Part shown: positions 45,730 to 57,829 of the stretch, piece after piece
How positions within the stretch are numbered: position 1 is the stretch's first letter
Layout: the number at the start of each line of letters is the position of its first letter
Origin: Aphidius gifuensis
Lineage: Eukaryota > Arthropoda > Insecta > Hymenoptera > Braconidae
Length of the DNA: 64,000 nucleotides
Assembly: GCF_014905175.1 (NCBI RefSeq)
Contig: NC_057791.1
Location: forward strand, 14,698,177-14,762,176
Reading direction: 5' to 3'
Made by a program: the position numbers and the translations under genes
Notes under the pieces: model-generated
What the model saw: only the letters and a program-made list of their open reading frames with translations
What the model was told of the DNA's origin: nothing
Databases searched by the model: none

Positions 45730-45991
45730 CATGATCAGTCCTGACATGATTGTTTTAAATATATTTGCTTGCTTGCCATGGACACCAGCGAGAAATATTA
45801 CGTTTACTGTTTATAATGATGTTGGAAATGATTCCATTGTTGTTCTTCTATTTTCAGATGGTAATATATATAGCAATTCTGTAATGATTGTCTTAATATT
45901 ATAATGATGATGTACAAAAATGAAATAGTAAACTTTTATATTTTTATCAAGACAACCCTCCTGAATTTGGAATTAGTGGTCCAAACAGAAC
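45730..45991 (+). pseudogene. Receptor-kinase exon 12-13 relic, tandem copy
   Basis: Repeats exon 12 (FACLPWTPARNITFTVYNDV, then GNDSIVV; parent 43161-43287), its intron and the first 40 bases of exon 13 (NPPEFGISGPNR). It is cut at 45991 by the TIR element. It lies downstream of the complete gene, so it is the start of a former second tandem copy. The acceptor and first codons of exon 12 are altered. Confidence 0.75.
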
Positions 45992-45992
45992 G

Positions 45993-46372
45993 GACGTAGG
46001 TAAATTCAGATTGAACCTTCTGGGGACCCCCCCGTGGCGAGGATCACGGTTTATGCCATTCTACGGCTCTTCGATAGATTCAGTTTTAGCTCTCTCGTTT
46101 TGGCTCGTTTCGCCGAGTCAAATAATGTAGATATTGTGTGTTTTGCTATAATTGAAGCTAAGTAAAAAATCTAGCTAAGGAAAAAATCTAGCTTATTATT
46201 AATTAAAAAGTAAAAATTATTCTAAGTCCCTTATTTTACTTTTATTTGACTTGGCAAAACTAGCCAAAACGAGAGAGCTAAAACTGAATATACCGAAGAG
46301 CAGTAGAATGGCATAATGCAAGATAGGGCATGACCCTCACCGCTGGGTGCCAAGAATCTGAATTTACTGATT
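45993..46372. mobile_element. MITE-like foldback, about 380 bp
   Basis: Terminal GTAGGTAAATTCAGATTG is mirrored by CAAGAATCTGAATTTACTGA. Inside, 46054-46118 and 46246-46316 are inverted copies (GCCATTCTAC.GCTCTTCG, TTCAGTTTTAGCTCTCTCGT). No coding capacity. The matching site on the right arm lacks it but has a single GAATCTGAATTTACCTAGGT end at about 54243. Confidence 0.65.
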
Positions 46373-47267
46373 CCCGAGAAATTGGCTGTGCCGGACATTG
46401 ACTGTTGCACCAGAATTCAGGCCCGTAACACCCCATGGTGCCCGCCGTGACGGCTCATTGTGGATTATGGCTATTCCTTTATTCGTGGTTCTCTTTTCAT
46501 TTTATCTACTTTCGGCTTCAAAATAAGGGACTTAGTTTTTTTTGTATAGCTATAAGGAAAAGATATTAATTGTTTGGCTACAATTAAAGCTAAGTAAAAA
46601 ATTAAGCTAAGTACAAAATCAAGATAAATAAAATAATGTAGATATTGATTGTTTGGCTACAATTACAGCTTAGATTTAATACGTTTTTTCAAGAGTATTG
46701 AGTCAAAAGCCAAACTAGATATAATTGAATTGATAAAATAGATTTATTAAAATCAGAACATTATTCATTACATTTATAAAATTAGTACAATCAAACTTTT
46801 TAATCTTTTTTAAAAATTAATAATACAATATTAAAATTAAATTAGTAAAAAAATTAATTACTAACTGGTATGTTTAAAAGATTTTACAAAACAATGTGGT
46901 AAGCATTTACAAAATTCTAAGAGTAATCAATATACTTAATTTTTTGAAAACCTCATTATTCGTTTTTAGTTGTTGAGTTTGTTTTTTTTGGAAATCGATA
47001 TTATTTTGTTATAAAACTCAATCGTCGAGTAGTCATGATAATATTTACAATTTATAATAGTTATTATAAATACAAATCTTAAAGAAAAAAAATATACAGG
47101 TATATCGATTTCTCCACGTGTCATATGCATTCTCGCATTACATCTCGAGTTTTAAAGTTTTCAAAAAACAATATGGTATTTACAATTTTCCAACACTAAT
47201 ATTAAACGAAAAATATTTATATTACCATATGTTTATGTTTCATAAAAAACATAAGCAAAAACACTCA

Positions 47268-48849
47268 TTAAAACTGGGTATGGTATTCTCTATATGAACT
47301 CTTAAACCTTAGTGCTCGGTTAACTTGTACGACAAAGAATGGATGTTCCCACCCTACTATAAAGGAGTTATAATCATGAATTTTAAAAGACACATATATG
47401 GTTAAGCTTAGTTCACTGTCTTCTGTTAGTTGAGCAATTTCTTCGACAACTTCAATAGTTGCTTTTGTATTTCTAATATCGAGAGTTCGTAAATTCGGTA
47501 AATTTTTAACGAGTTCGATCACTGAGCTGTTGGTGATATTAATACAATTCGGTAGATACAACTCTTCTATATTGTTGTTGAACAAACATTGAACTGACCG
47601 ATCAGTGATGAAATTATTTTCTATATTTGCTCCCATTAAATCAAGGGAAAAATATTCTAATTGTTTCAAATTATTAACTGCAATTAAACCTTTATCCGTT
47701 ATATTTGGACTACGGACTTTTAAAGATATCAAATTTTTACAATTATTAGTAAGTTTCACGAGTAATTCATCTGTAAAACCATAATCCAATGAGATTCTTG
47801 CACACTCGAGATTTTTCATATTACCAATTACATCCATTAAAGCTTCAGTTTCTGGAGCTAATACCTGAAAGATAAATAATTTATTATTAATTATCGATAA
47901 TAGAAAAAAATAAATAATATTTGTTTTTTATATTGTCATAGTTGTAAAATTTATGTACTTACCAAAGAATCGAATGTAAATGTTCTGTCAGAAAGCCAAG
48001 ATCTTTCACCTTCGCATAAAATGAAAAACGTTTTTAAGGTTTCACAAACTTGTTCTAATGACTTGATCAAAGTCATTGGGAAAGTTAAGTTTTTACGTGG
48101 CCAATTAATTATTAATGTTTCAAGATGACTCATGTTCGAAAAAACATCATCAAAATCTTTACTTTCCACTTCTTTAAATCTTAATAAAAGTGCATTGAGA
48201 TTTGGACACTTAGATTTAATCAATTGCATCACGGAAGAAACAGGATAATAATATAAATTGAGACTCGTCAAGGTACACCCACACAGATTAATCAGATATT
48301 CAAAATCATCTACTTCATCTGCAAATGATTCATTGGTTGGTTCAGGAAAAATATATGTTGTGAAGCCGGAATCAACAAAGTTATTTTTCCAATCGTTGCA
48401 TACTAAAAAAAATGAAAATTATTATTATTGAATTATTCTATTACTTTTTTTTTTATTTTATCTAAAATTATACTGTTAATTGATATTAATTTTATTATTA
48501 CTTACTCTTTTCAAGTCTTGGTTGACTTGAAAATAGTGGCTGCATGCGCATCATACGCCAATGACGCTGTCCGAAAAAATTTTCTTGACTTTCACTCAAT
48601 ATTATATTACTTTCGTTTACTGTGTCTGTTACACGTGGACGAACATCATTTTTATGTATTTTAGTAGGTGATTCGACCTATGAAATAAACAATAATTAAT
48701 TATTTGATTCAATTAATAACCAAAAGTTACAGCAATATAAAATTGACAATGAAAAAACATCATCAACATTATAACTCAGTACTTACCTCTTCTTTCGAAA
48801 TTAACTTAAATTTTTCAATCCATTGGTTGTCAATTGCAATAGTCTCCAT
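47268..48849 (-). CDS. LRR/RNI protein FBXL-3, 423 aa, 4 exons
   Basis: Exons 48787-48849, 48506-48677, 47963-48402 and 47268-47864, with the same lengths (63, 172, 440, 597) and motifs as FBXL-2, and open throughout. Differs from FBXL-2 by a handful of residues (for example SHLETL for NHLETL, LTEDSEL for LTGDSEL). It lies in the left palindrome arm, head to head with FBXL-4. Its 5' flank (48850-49200) keeps the UTR intron, CACGTG and AGTTGCCAACCTCCACAGTA. Inferred role as for the family: LRR substrate-binding protein, possibly in a ubiquitin ligase. Confidence 0.83.
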
Positions 48850-49627
48850 ATTTCAGGTTAATCTATAAAAAAACAATCAAAGGGTTATTCAATGAATAAA
48901 TGTTATTAACAATATGAATACAATAAATATGAATAATTTAATGGAAAATTTAATTAATAAATTTTTAAGACTGTACCTTTTTTTTTTCACGTGGTCGAAA
49001 TGACGTCTAACAATTGTTACGACTAGTTTTAACGTGTAGAGCAGAGAACCACCTGTATGGTTGAGCAGCTAGCAGTATCTGCCGAGATTTGCAACACGAA
49101 TGCAACTGCAGCAGCCTCTTCCCTATACAGCATCGCCACTTTCAAACTGGTTTTTGCGCACCTCAGAGTTGCCAACCTCCACAGTATGCGCAAAAAATAT
49201 CCAAAATAAATAATGTAATATTCCTGGTCAAAATTACTCTTCTATAATAATTTCACTATATTTTTGTATTTTAAAATGAAATGAATTGAATATAATAAGA
49301 CAATTAATGCCATATAATATCATAAATGAATTAATGATTGAGTTAAACGTGTTACTCTAGTAAACTCGAGACCTCTGGTGGATGGCGTATGAAAACATAA
49401 TATTTTCTATGAGTGCGAAAAGGATAGAAAAAAGAAAAAAATATTGTTTCTCACTTCCACTCATGTATTTAGACAAAGACAAAAATTTATTTTTCTATTC
49501 TATGAACAAAATATTTTAGGTAAAAAAATTATTATTTAACTAAAAAATTCGTCTACTTTTTTCTCTACAACTGATAGTTTTTGAAAATTCTCCAACTTTT
49601 AGTTTTATATGAAAGTTTAAGTTGAAC

Positions 49628-49726
49628 AAAATTTACTAATTTAATTGTTCCTCTGGTATGTTGACTGATAAAATTATCAACTGTCCAATTATATGTAAAT
49701 TCACAAGTTTTTTCTGATAAGTATGT
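49628..49726 (-). pseudogene. MATH-domain fragment in the palindrome spacer
   Basis: Minus strand reads LSEKTCEFTYNWTVDNF, matching the first MATH strand of the MATH-BTB proteins (ETCEFTYEWTIKNF). It is about 100 bases, has no BTB part, and lies at the inner edge of the left arm. Confidence 0.6.
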
Positions 49727-49754
49727 CAAATATTACACAAAACACAACGAAATT

Positions 49755-50708
49755 TCTACGACAATCCATTTGCCACATGAAAAATGGTTGTAGGTAGTCA
49801 TATTACCAAAAATTTAATTGCATCAGGTAAATCATCTTATTCTTGTACTTATAAATAAAAATTTTAAAACACATATTTCGAGCTATGTCGAATGATGCAA
49901 TAGAGCTTGAAACATACCACGTGTATTTCGATTGACTTTTCAACTTTTACTATTGACAAAATTTTATTTTTATTAATATTAATTATTAATATTACTAGAA
50001 AACTATCAGCTGGATGTTGGAAAATTATCAAGATCTATTCGATGCCATTGACAATTATCGTTATGAATATTGCTATTATTTACTGTGGATATAAAATTAG
50101 AACAAATCATGAATTTCGGAAACGTATTAACATGTTGATTGCAGCTAGGAAGGAAACTTTAAAGTATTCTATAATTCCATCAAAAATCATTATATCTAAT
50201 GTATTATTTGATGATAGAAAAATGGAACTACTTACAAGAGAAGGTGATATAATGTGAGTTGAACAATTTTTGATTATTAAATTTATTTAATTTGATATTT
50301 TATTAAGTCAATAATATTAATCTATTTTATGAAAGTTAATTATCTATTTATATAATACATAATTATTTATTATTATTTTACAGTCTCATGAATGATAACA
50401 CACGTACTTTGATATGAAGCAAAGAGCTGGATGCAAACATACAAGAACCATTTCCAAAAGAAGAACCAATACCAATAAAAATTAGTGAAATTAATGGATT
50501 ACTTGATAATGGTACATTGACATTAAAAACAGCTGAAGATGGTGATATAACGTAAGTTTGATATAATTAATCAATAATTTCGTGAATCTTTTTTTTATTG
50601 TAATTAATAATTAATGATTATTTATTAATTTTTACAATAAACTTTTAATAAAAAATTTACAGATTTAATTTTCATCACAGATTGAGCCTTGAAGTCAAAA
50701 AAACATCT
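49755..50708 (+). pseudogene. Broken inverted copy of the two-TM gene
   Basis: Carries the end of exon 1 (QSICHMKNGC, then a 4-base insertion shifting the frame), exon 2 (about 49998-50253, with a deleted acceptor), exon 3 (to 50551) and the first 25-30 bases of exon 4, ending at a breakpoint at 50708. A run of 116 codons (49907-50257) stays open by chance through the intron. The first TM exon is missing. It occupies most of the spacer of the palindrome. Confidence 0.75.
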
Positions 50709-51299
50709 ATGCAAAGAAATACATTTATTTATTCCTTTTTTTTTGTCCTAGGTAACTTTGTTTGTTCATAATAAACTATCAAAATTGCTATTTTTTTCAA
50801 GGTTAAACATGGTGAGATAGGGAGATTTGACTTTTTTTTGGGTTCAACTTAAACTTTCATATAAAACTAAAAGTTGGAGAATTCTCAAAAACTATTAGTC
50901 TGTATAAAACAAAAAGACGAATTTTTGAGTTAAATAATAATTTTCTGACCTAAAATATTTTGTTCATAGAATAGAAAAATAAATTTTTGTCTTTGTCTAA
51001 ATATATGAGTGGAAGTGAGAAACACTAGTTTTTTCTTTTTTCTATCCTTTTCGCACTCATAGAAAATATTATGTTTTCATACGCGTTCCGCCAGAGGTCT
51101 CGAGTTTACTAGAGTAACACGTTAAACTCAATCATTAATTCATTTATGATATTATATGGCATTAATTGTCTAATTATATTCAATTCGATTCATTTTAAAA
51201 TACGAAAATATAGTGAAATTATTATAGAAGAGTAAAAAAAAATAGTATCGTTTCATATGCGGGAGTTTTTTTGACCAGGAATATTACATAATTTATTTT

Positions 51300-51654
51300 G
51301 GATATTTTTTGCGCATACTGTGGAGGTTGGCAACTCTGAGGTGCGCAAAAACCAGTTTGAAAGTGGCGATGCTGTATAGGGAAGAGGATGCTGCAGTTGC
51401 ATTCGCGTTGCAAATCCCGGCAGATACTGCTAGCTGCTCAACCATACAGGTGGTTCTATGCTCTACAAGTTAAAACTAGTCGTAACAAGTTAAACGTCAT
51501 TTCGACCACGTGCAAAAAAAAAAAAAAGGTACAGTCTTAACAATTTATTAATTATTTTTCATTAAATTATTCATATTTATTGTATTCATATTATTAATAA
51601 CATATTATTAATTGAATAACCCTTTGATTGTTTTCTTATAGATTAACCTGAAAT
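51300..51654 (+). promoter_or_regulatory. 5' UTR intron and promoter region of FBXL-4
   Basis: Donor GTACAG at 51528 and acceptor at 51641 enclose a 5' UTR intron. CACGTG lies at 51507-51512, just before the donor. Upstream AGGTTGGCAACTCTGAGGTG is conserved in the FBXL copies. Confidence 0.5.
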
Positions 51655-53235
51655 ATGGAGACTATTGCAATTGACAACCAATGGATTGAAAAATTCAAGT
51701 TAATTTCGAAAGAAGAGGTAAGTACTGAGTTATAATGTTGATGATGTTTTCTCATTGTCAATTTTAAGTTGCTGTAACTTGTGGTTATTAATTGAATCAA
51801 ATAATTAATTATTGTTTATTTCATAGGTCGAATCACCTACTAAAATACATAAAAATGATGTTCGTCCACGTGTAACAGACACAGTAAACGAAAGTAATAT
51901 AATATTGAGTGAAAGTCAAGAAAATTTTTTCGGACAGCGTCATTGGCGTATGATGCGCATGCAGCCACTATTTTCAAGTGAACCAAGACTTGAAAAGAGT
52001 AAGTAATAATAAAATCAATACGAATTAACAGTATAATTTTAGATAAAATAAAAAAAAGTAATAGAATAATTCAATAATAATAATTTTCATTTTTTTAGTA
52101 TGCAACGATTGGAAAAATAACTTTGTTGATTCCGGCTTCACAACATATATTTTTCCTGAACCAACCAATGAATCATTTGCAGATGAAGTAGATGATTTTG
52201 AATATCTGATTAATCTTTGTGGGTGTACCTTGACGAGTCTCAATTTATATTATTATCCTGTTTCTTCCGTGATGCAATTGATTAAATCTAAGTGTCCAAA
52301 TCTCAATGCACTTTTATTAAGATTTAAAGAAGTGGAAAGTAAAGATTTTGATGATGTTTTTTCGAACATGAGTCATCTTGAAACATTAATAATTAATTGG
52401 CCACGTAAAAACTTAACTTTCCCAATGACTTTGATCAAGTCATTAGAACAAGTTTGTGAAACCTTAAAAACGTTTTTCATTTTATGCGAAGGTGAAAGAT
52501 CTTGGCTTTCTGACAGAACATTTACATTCGATTCTTTGGTAAGTACATAAATTTTACAACTATGACAATATAAAAAACAAATATTATTTATTTTTTTTTC
52601 AATTATCGATAATTAATAATAAATTATTTATCTTTCAGGTATTAGCTCCAGAAACTGAAGCTTTAATGGATGTAATTGGTAATATGAAAAATCTCGAGTG
52701 TGCAAGAATCTCATTGGATTATGGTTTTACAGATGAATTACTCGTGAAACTTACCAATAATTGTAAAAATTTGATATCTTTAAAAGTCCGTAGTCCAAAT
52801 ATAACGGATAAAGGTTTAATTGCAGTTAATAATTTGAAACAATTAGAATATTTTTCCCTTGATTTAATGGGAGCAAATATAGAAAATAATTTCATCACTG
52901 ATCGGTCAGTTCAATGTTTGTTCAACAACAATATAGAAGAGTTGTATCTACCGAATTGTATTAAAATAACCAACAGCTCAGTGATCGAACTCGTTAAAAA
53001 TTTACCGAATTTACGAACTCTCGATATTAGAAATACAAAAGCAACTATTGAAGTTGTCGAAGAAATTGCTCAACTAACAGAAGACAGTGAACTAAGCTTA
53101 ACCATATATGTGTCTTTTAAAATTCATGATTATAACACCTTTATAGTAGGGTGGGAACATCCATTCTTTGTCGTAAAAGTTAACCGAGCACTAAAGTTTA
53201 AGAGTTCATATAGAGAATACCATACCCAGTTTTAA
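51655..53235 (+). CDS. LRR/RNI protein FBXL-4, 423 aa, 4 exons
   Basis: Exons 51655-51717, 51827-51998, 52099-52538 and 52639-53235 sum to 1272 bases and are open. Domain order as in FBXL-2: short N-terminus, basic HWRMMRMQPLF stretch, F-box-tail-like LEKICNDW, then RNI LRRs to the C-terminus (VNRALKFKSSYREYHTQF). It is the mirror copy of FBXL-3 in the right arm. Few substitutions separate them (IKITNSS for INITNSS, VVKVN for VVQVN), so the inversion is recent or gene conversion keeps the arms alike. Confidence 0.84.
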
Positions 53236-54440
53236 TTAGTGTTTTTGCTTATGTTATTTATGAAACATAAACATATGGTAATATAAATATTTTTCGTTTA
53301 ATATTAGTGTTGGAAAATTGTAAATACCATATCGTTTTTTGAAAACTTTAAAACTCAAGATGTAATTCAAGAATGCATATGACACGTGAAGAAATCGATA
53401 TACCTGTATATTTTTTTTCTTTGAAATTTGTATTTATAATGACTATTATAAATTGTAAATATTATATTGACTACTCGACGATTGAGTTTTATAACAAAAT
53501 AATATTTATTTCCAAAAAAAAACAAACTCAACAACTAAAAACGAATAATGAGGTTTTCAAAAAATTAAGTATATTGATTACTCTTAGAATTTTGTAAATG
53601 CTTACCACATTGTTTTGTAATATCTTTTAAACATACTAGTTAGTAATTAATTTTTTTACTAATTTAATTTTAATATTATATTATTAATTTCCAAAAAAGA
53701 TTCAAAAGTTTGATTGTACTAATTTTATAAATGTAATGAATAATGTTCTGATTTTAATAAATCTATTTTATCAATTCAATTATATCTCGTTTGGCTTTTG
53801 ACTCAATACTCTTGAAAAAACGTATTAAATCTAAGCTGTAATTGTAGCCAAACAATCAATATCTACATTATTTTATTTATCTTGATTTTGTACTTAGCTT
53901 AATTTTTTACTTAGCTTTAATTGTAGCCAAACAATCAATATCTTTCCCTTAGCTACAAAAAAAACTAAGTTCCTTATTTTGAAGCCGAAAGTAGATAAAA
54001 TGAAAAGAGAACCACGAATAGAGGAATAGCCATAATCCACAATGAGCCGTCACGGCGGGCACCATGGGGTGTTACGGGCCTGAATTCCGGTGCGTCCGAA
54101 TTTGGGCACAGCCAATTTCTCTTTTGTTTCTATTTTTTTACAAAAATCATGTTCTTTTAAAAGCAGCATGTACAATCTCACGCATCCAAATGTATAAACA
54201 GTCGGAAAACAATAGCCTAGGGGGGTAACAATAGGATGCCATGAATCTGAATTTACCTAGGTCCTGGGTCTCAAGCTAACTTTAACAAAATTATACCCCT
54301 CTCAGAACCAGCAAATGTTTATTCTATTTATTCAAATGATATAGCAAATTAAAACATCCAGAAAATCCGGCAAACATCCTGGCTTTGTTCATAACCTAAA
54401 ACCCATTGTGCCTTACTGCTTAGTGGGGTACAATGGGATT
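53236..54440. other. 3' flank of FBXL-4 and repeat debris
   Basis: 53236-54120 is the mirror of 46376-47267. 54121-54440 contains a lone GAATCTGAATTTACCTAGGT end and an inverted pair CCCATTGTGCC / GGGGTACAATGGGA near 54401-54440. No gene. Confidence 0.45.
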
Positions 54441-54800
54441 TGATAATCCATATGAATCGTTAAATAACCATTCCATTTTATCTACCGAATTCGTTAGAGA
54501 CGCTTTACATATCCAACGTCAATTCCAACGCCTCACCAACTTCCAATGTTCTGTTTGGACCACTAATTCCAAATTCAGGAGGGTTGTCTTGATAAAAATA
54601 TAAAAGTTTATTATTTCATTTTTGTACATCATCATTATAATATTAAGACAATCATTACATAATTGCTATATATATTACCATCTGAAAATAGAGGAACAAC
54701 AATGGAATCATTTCCAACATCATTATAAACAGTAAACGTAATATTTCTCGCTGGTGTCCATGGCAAGCAAGCAAATATATTTAAAACAATCATGTCAGGA
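54441..54800 (-). pseudogene. Receptor-kinase exon 12-13 relic, right-arm copy
   Basis: Minus strand reads the receptor exon 12 (CLPWTPARNITFTVYND) and the start of exon 13 (NPPEFGISGPNRTLEVGEAL). A small insertion after LELT shifts the frame and stops follow. It extends further into exon 13 than the left-arm relic, showing that the left one was trimmed by the TIR element. Confidence 0.75.
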
Positions 54801-55047
54801 CTGATCATGTAAAAACCAATGTGAAATTTGAAAAAATAATTAATTTCTAAAGAAAAAAAAAATCCAAAAAATAACTGGTAATGGATTTGATGAAATTGTG
54901 CTTTGTAAAGATACTCTGTACAAATTCGTTAATTATTAAATAATCAAAGAATTAGTATCTTATATTTATTGATGTACATATGTATATGTTGTTTTCTTTA
55001 TTCGAAAAATCGAAATATTTTCAAGTAATTAATGTTTTTCTATGCTA

Positions 55048-55497
55048 TTATTGAACATGAGAATTATCGTTTTTATTTGTTAAATTTATGGAGACATACG
55101 ATGAATTTGTATTGATAATAATTGTTGGTTCATCGACATTGTCACTTGTTGATGATGATAATGTTGGATGGTTTGGTGCAGGATTCATAATCAAGTAATC
55201 ATTATTTGTACCATCATCTAGTCTGTTTTTAATATCAACATGTGGTGTGTTTAAATTGTTATTATCTTTTTTGAAAATATTATCAAGTAAAACACCAATA
55301 TCATTGACAAGATCAGTAAATGTTGGTCTAAGTGTTGGTTTTTCTAGCCAGCATTTACGCATTATATTGTAAATTTCATTTGTAGCATATTCTGGTTTTT
55401 TCATTCTGTATCCTTTAGTTACTTTTGAGCAACATTCTTCAGGGCTCATTCCTGCATATGGTGTTTGAGCAAGAGAGAAAAATTCCCAAAGTACAAT
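55048..55497 (-). pseudogene. Receptor-kinase C-terminal relic
   Basis: Copies the last 150 codons of the receptor kinase (VLWEFFSLAQTPYAGMSPEE, then the end of the kinase and the tail) with few changes, but everything upstream is missing and the homology ends at 55497. YLIM is kept, and the second YxxM has become YVSI. Without ATP-binding and catalytic loops it cannot be a kinase. Confidence 0.85.
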
Positions 55498-55513
55498 ACC
55501 GAAAAATCCTATT

Positions 55514-56026
55514 GGGAGTTCTTTAATTTATTATTAAAAAATATTATAACTTTTAAATTGTTGCTATGTGCTGATTAATCATTTTGATCCATTGCGCATC
55601 CCTACTCCAAATTTTCCCTCCATGCATGCACTCTAATCTCTATCATACTTCTGGTTTTTAAAGGTTAAATTAGAAAACAATAAATTTATGTTCAAGAACT
55701 TTTTTATCATAAATAAACATTTCGGAGTAACTTGGAGCAATCATAAAAATAATGCTGTCACTTTGTCAATGTATGGGATTTGTGGGTAGAGATGCGCAAT
55801 GGACTAAAATGATTAATCAGCTCATAGCAATAATTTAAAAGTTATAATATTTTTAAGGTGAAACACAAGTTGTACTGTTTTACTGGTAAAGCCCATGTGT
55901 TTTATATAGGAAAAAATTAAAATAATAATAATATTATTTTTTTTGTATGTGAAAGCATACAGACTTTACCGGTAAAACAGAACAACTTGTGTTTCACCTT
56001 AATAATAAATTGAAGAACTATCAATG
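55514..56026. mobile_element. Nested foldback element, about 510 bp
   Basis: Ends AGTTCTTTAATTTATTATTA / TAATAATAAATTGAAGAACT. 55515-55597 is mirrored at 55788-55856 (GATCCATTGCGCAT / GATGCGCAATGGAC). 55858-55900 is mirrored at 55968-56006 (GGTGAAACACAAGTTGT / ACAACTTGTGTTTCACC). No coding capacity. It starts right at the end of the receptor relic. Confidence 0.6.
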
Positions 56027-57800
56027 AGATTTTTTTGCATATGATGATTCTCCAAAAAATTATCTATCAATTGCAAAAAAAAACCTAAATAAAATGAAAA
56101 ATAAAAAAGTTCAGGCTGCCTGCACCCCTAAATCTTAATTAATTAATATTGATTAAACCGTTTACTCCCAAAGAAAAATAACTTCACTCTAATATTCTCC
56201 AAAAAAAAACTTCAATAGAATAAGTATAACAGCTTATTCTAATTCCATCAAACTTAGGCTAATTAAATGGGATTCGTAAATATTTATTACTATCTCATTC
56301 ATGTTTTTCGACAAATTATAACCTATTTTATTTAACCTAGTTTATTTTATCTAATCTAACCTAGTTTATTTTTCAAAAAAAAAATTAATAACTAAAGAAC
56401 GGATAATAAGTTTTTTTAAAAAATAAGTTTATTAATACAAATTTACTTTTCAATATATTTTTTTTTTTTTATTTATTATAATAAGAGGTCAGAAAAAAAT
56501 TAAATGAATTATTATTATTAATTGAAATAACAAAAAACACGAGCTTCTGATCACATAAGGTTGATTAACTTTTATTTTTGTTTATTGAAAATTGTTTTTT
56601 CAAATTTATTTTTCGATATTTAGTTTTTTTTTCAAATTACAGTAAAGGTTTAGAGGAAAATTCAGTAATTTATTTATAAATATCCCTTTATAAAAAGTTG
56701 ATGAATAACGCTGCTTCCAGTCATTTCATTGGTCGTCATTTACATACTCACACACTCACAAAAAAAAAAAAAGAAAATCATTTTTAAATATTTATTTGTT
56801 TATTTTTATATTTTTACTGTATTAATGAAATCGAAATTTGTACATAATTAACAATAACAAAGTTTTGTTAATTTGTTAACTAAAATTTTGAAGTAACCAA
56901 TTTTTTTTTTCAAATCATTATTGAAGTATAAATCCTGCAATCTGTATTTATTGGTTTAGATTAAGCTCACGACTTTCTTTTCAAAAATGAAAAATAAAAT
57001 TATTCAACAATATTTATTAATAAATATTAACAGCTGTTCGAGGTGACATGCAATCATTAATAAACAATTTTTTATATTTTTTTTCCACTCTGCTATTATA
57101 AGCCCACGTTTTTTTCTTCAAATATAAAAAAATAATTATTTGTAAAGGATTATTTTTTGGAGGTGTCATGCGGTTGTTTATTAACAATTACATGGTACCT
57201 CGAAAAAAAATATTATCAAATGATTTGTTTTTATTCTTAGAAGAAAAGTCGTAGGTTAATTTGTATTAATATTAACAGATTTTGTCCTTCAGTGGAAAAT
57301 AATAAAAAAATTGTTTGACGAAAATGTTTATTAACAATTGCTTGGCACCTTGCATAATAAATAATGGTGAATAGTTTTTTTATTTATTCTCGGAAAGAAA
57401 GTAGTGAGCTCATTTGAATCAATAAAAGCAGGATTCGTACTTTAAGATTATTCAAAAAAAAAATAGTTTACTCCAGAATTTAAATTTACAATTTGTTATT
57501 GTTATTGAGGATCAAATTCTGATTTTAGTAGTACAAATTAGCCCTCGCCTTTTTTTCAAAAAAATAGAAAAACAATCGAAAATATTCATGGTAAAAGGCA
57601 TGCATCTGTATATGATCATTTTTTTTTTTTTTTTTTCGTTTTTCTCGAGTTGAAATTTACTAAGTCTTATACCGGGAACACAAATTATTTTAAATCTTTT
57701 TTTTTTTTGTATAGAAAATTTCATTAATTGTTTTTTGTCATATCATTGACAGTTGAGCAACGAAAACGGCCGCTTGCAGCCGTCAACAACACTAGTATAT
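56027..57800. other. Intergenic, AT-rich
   Basis: No gene recognised. Between 57000 and 57430, related sentences (GAGGTGACATGCAATCATTAATAAACAATT, GAGGTGTCATGCGG.TGTTTATTAACAATT, TGTTTATTAACAATTGCTTGGCACCT as short words) recur at intervals of about 120-180 bases, suggesting an old tandem array. Long T runs elsewhere. Confidence 0.35.
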
Positions 57801-57829
57801 AATAATAAAACATTTTAAACTCAATCATT

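Larger units (their letters stand above)
45033..49627. repeat. Left arm of the large inverted duplication
   Basis: 45033-45991 and 46376-49627 are the reverse complement of the right arm (50849-54120 and about 54546-55497). The arm holds the end of the receptor kinase, a receptor exon relic and FBXL-3. A TIR element at 45993-46372 interrupts it. FBXL exons are almost identical between arms. Confidence 0.8.
50849..54120. repeat. Right arm of the large inverted duplication
   Basis: Reverse complement of 46376-49627. The homology resumes from about 54546 to 55497 with the receptor-kinase relics. Inward of 50849 the 140 bases to 50709 match the FBXL-2 locus and not the left arm. Confidence 0.8.

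Noticed and set aside
46020..46450. Retrotransposon or LTR fragment, suggested by locally higher GC
   Set aside because: No reverse transcriptase, tRNA-primer site or long direct repeats were found. The inverted arms fit a MITE-like element better.
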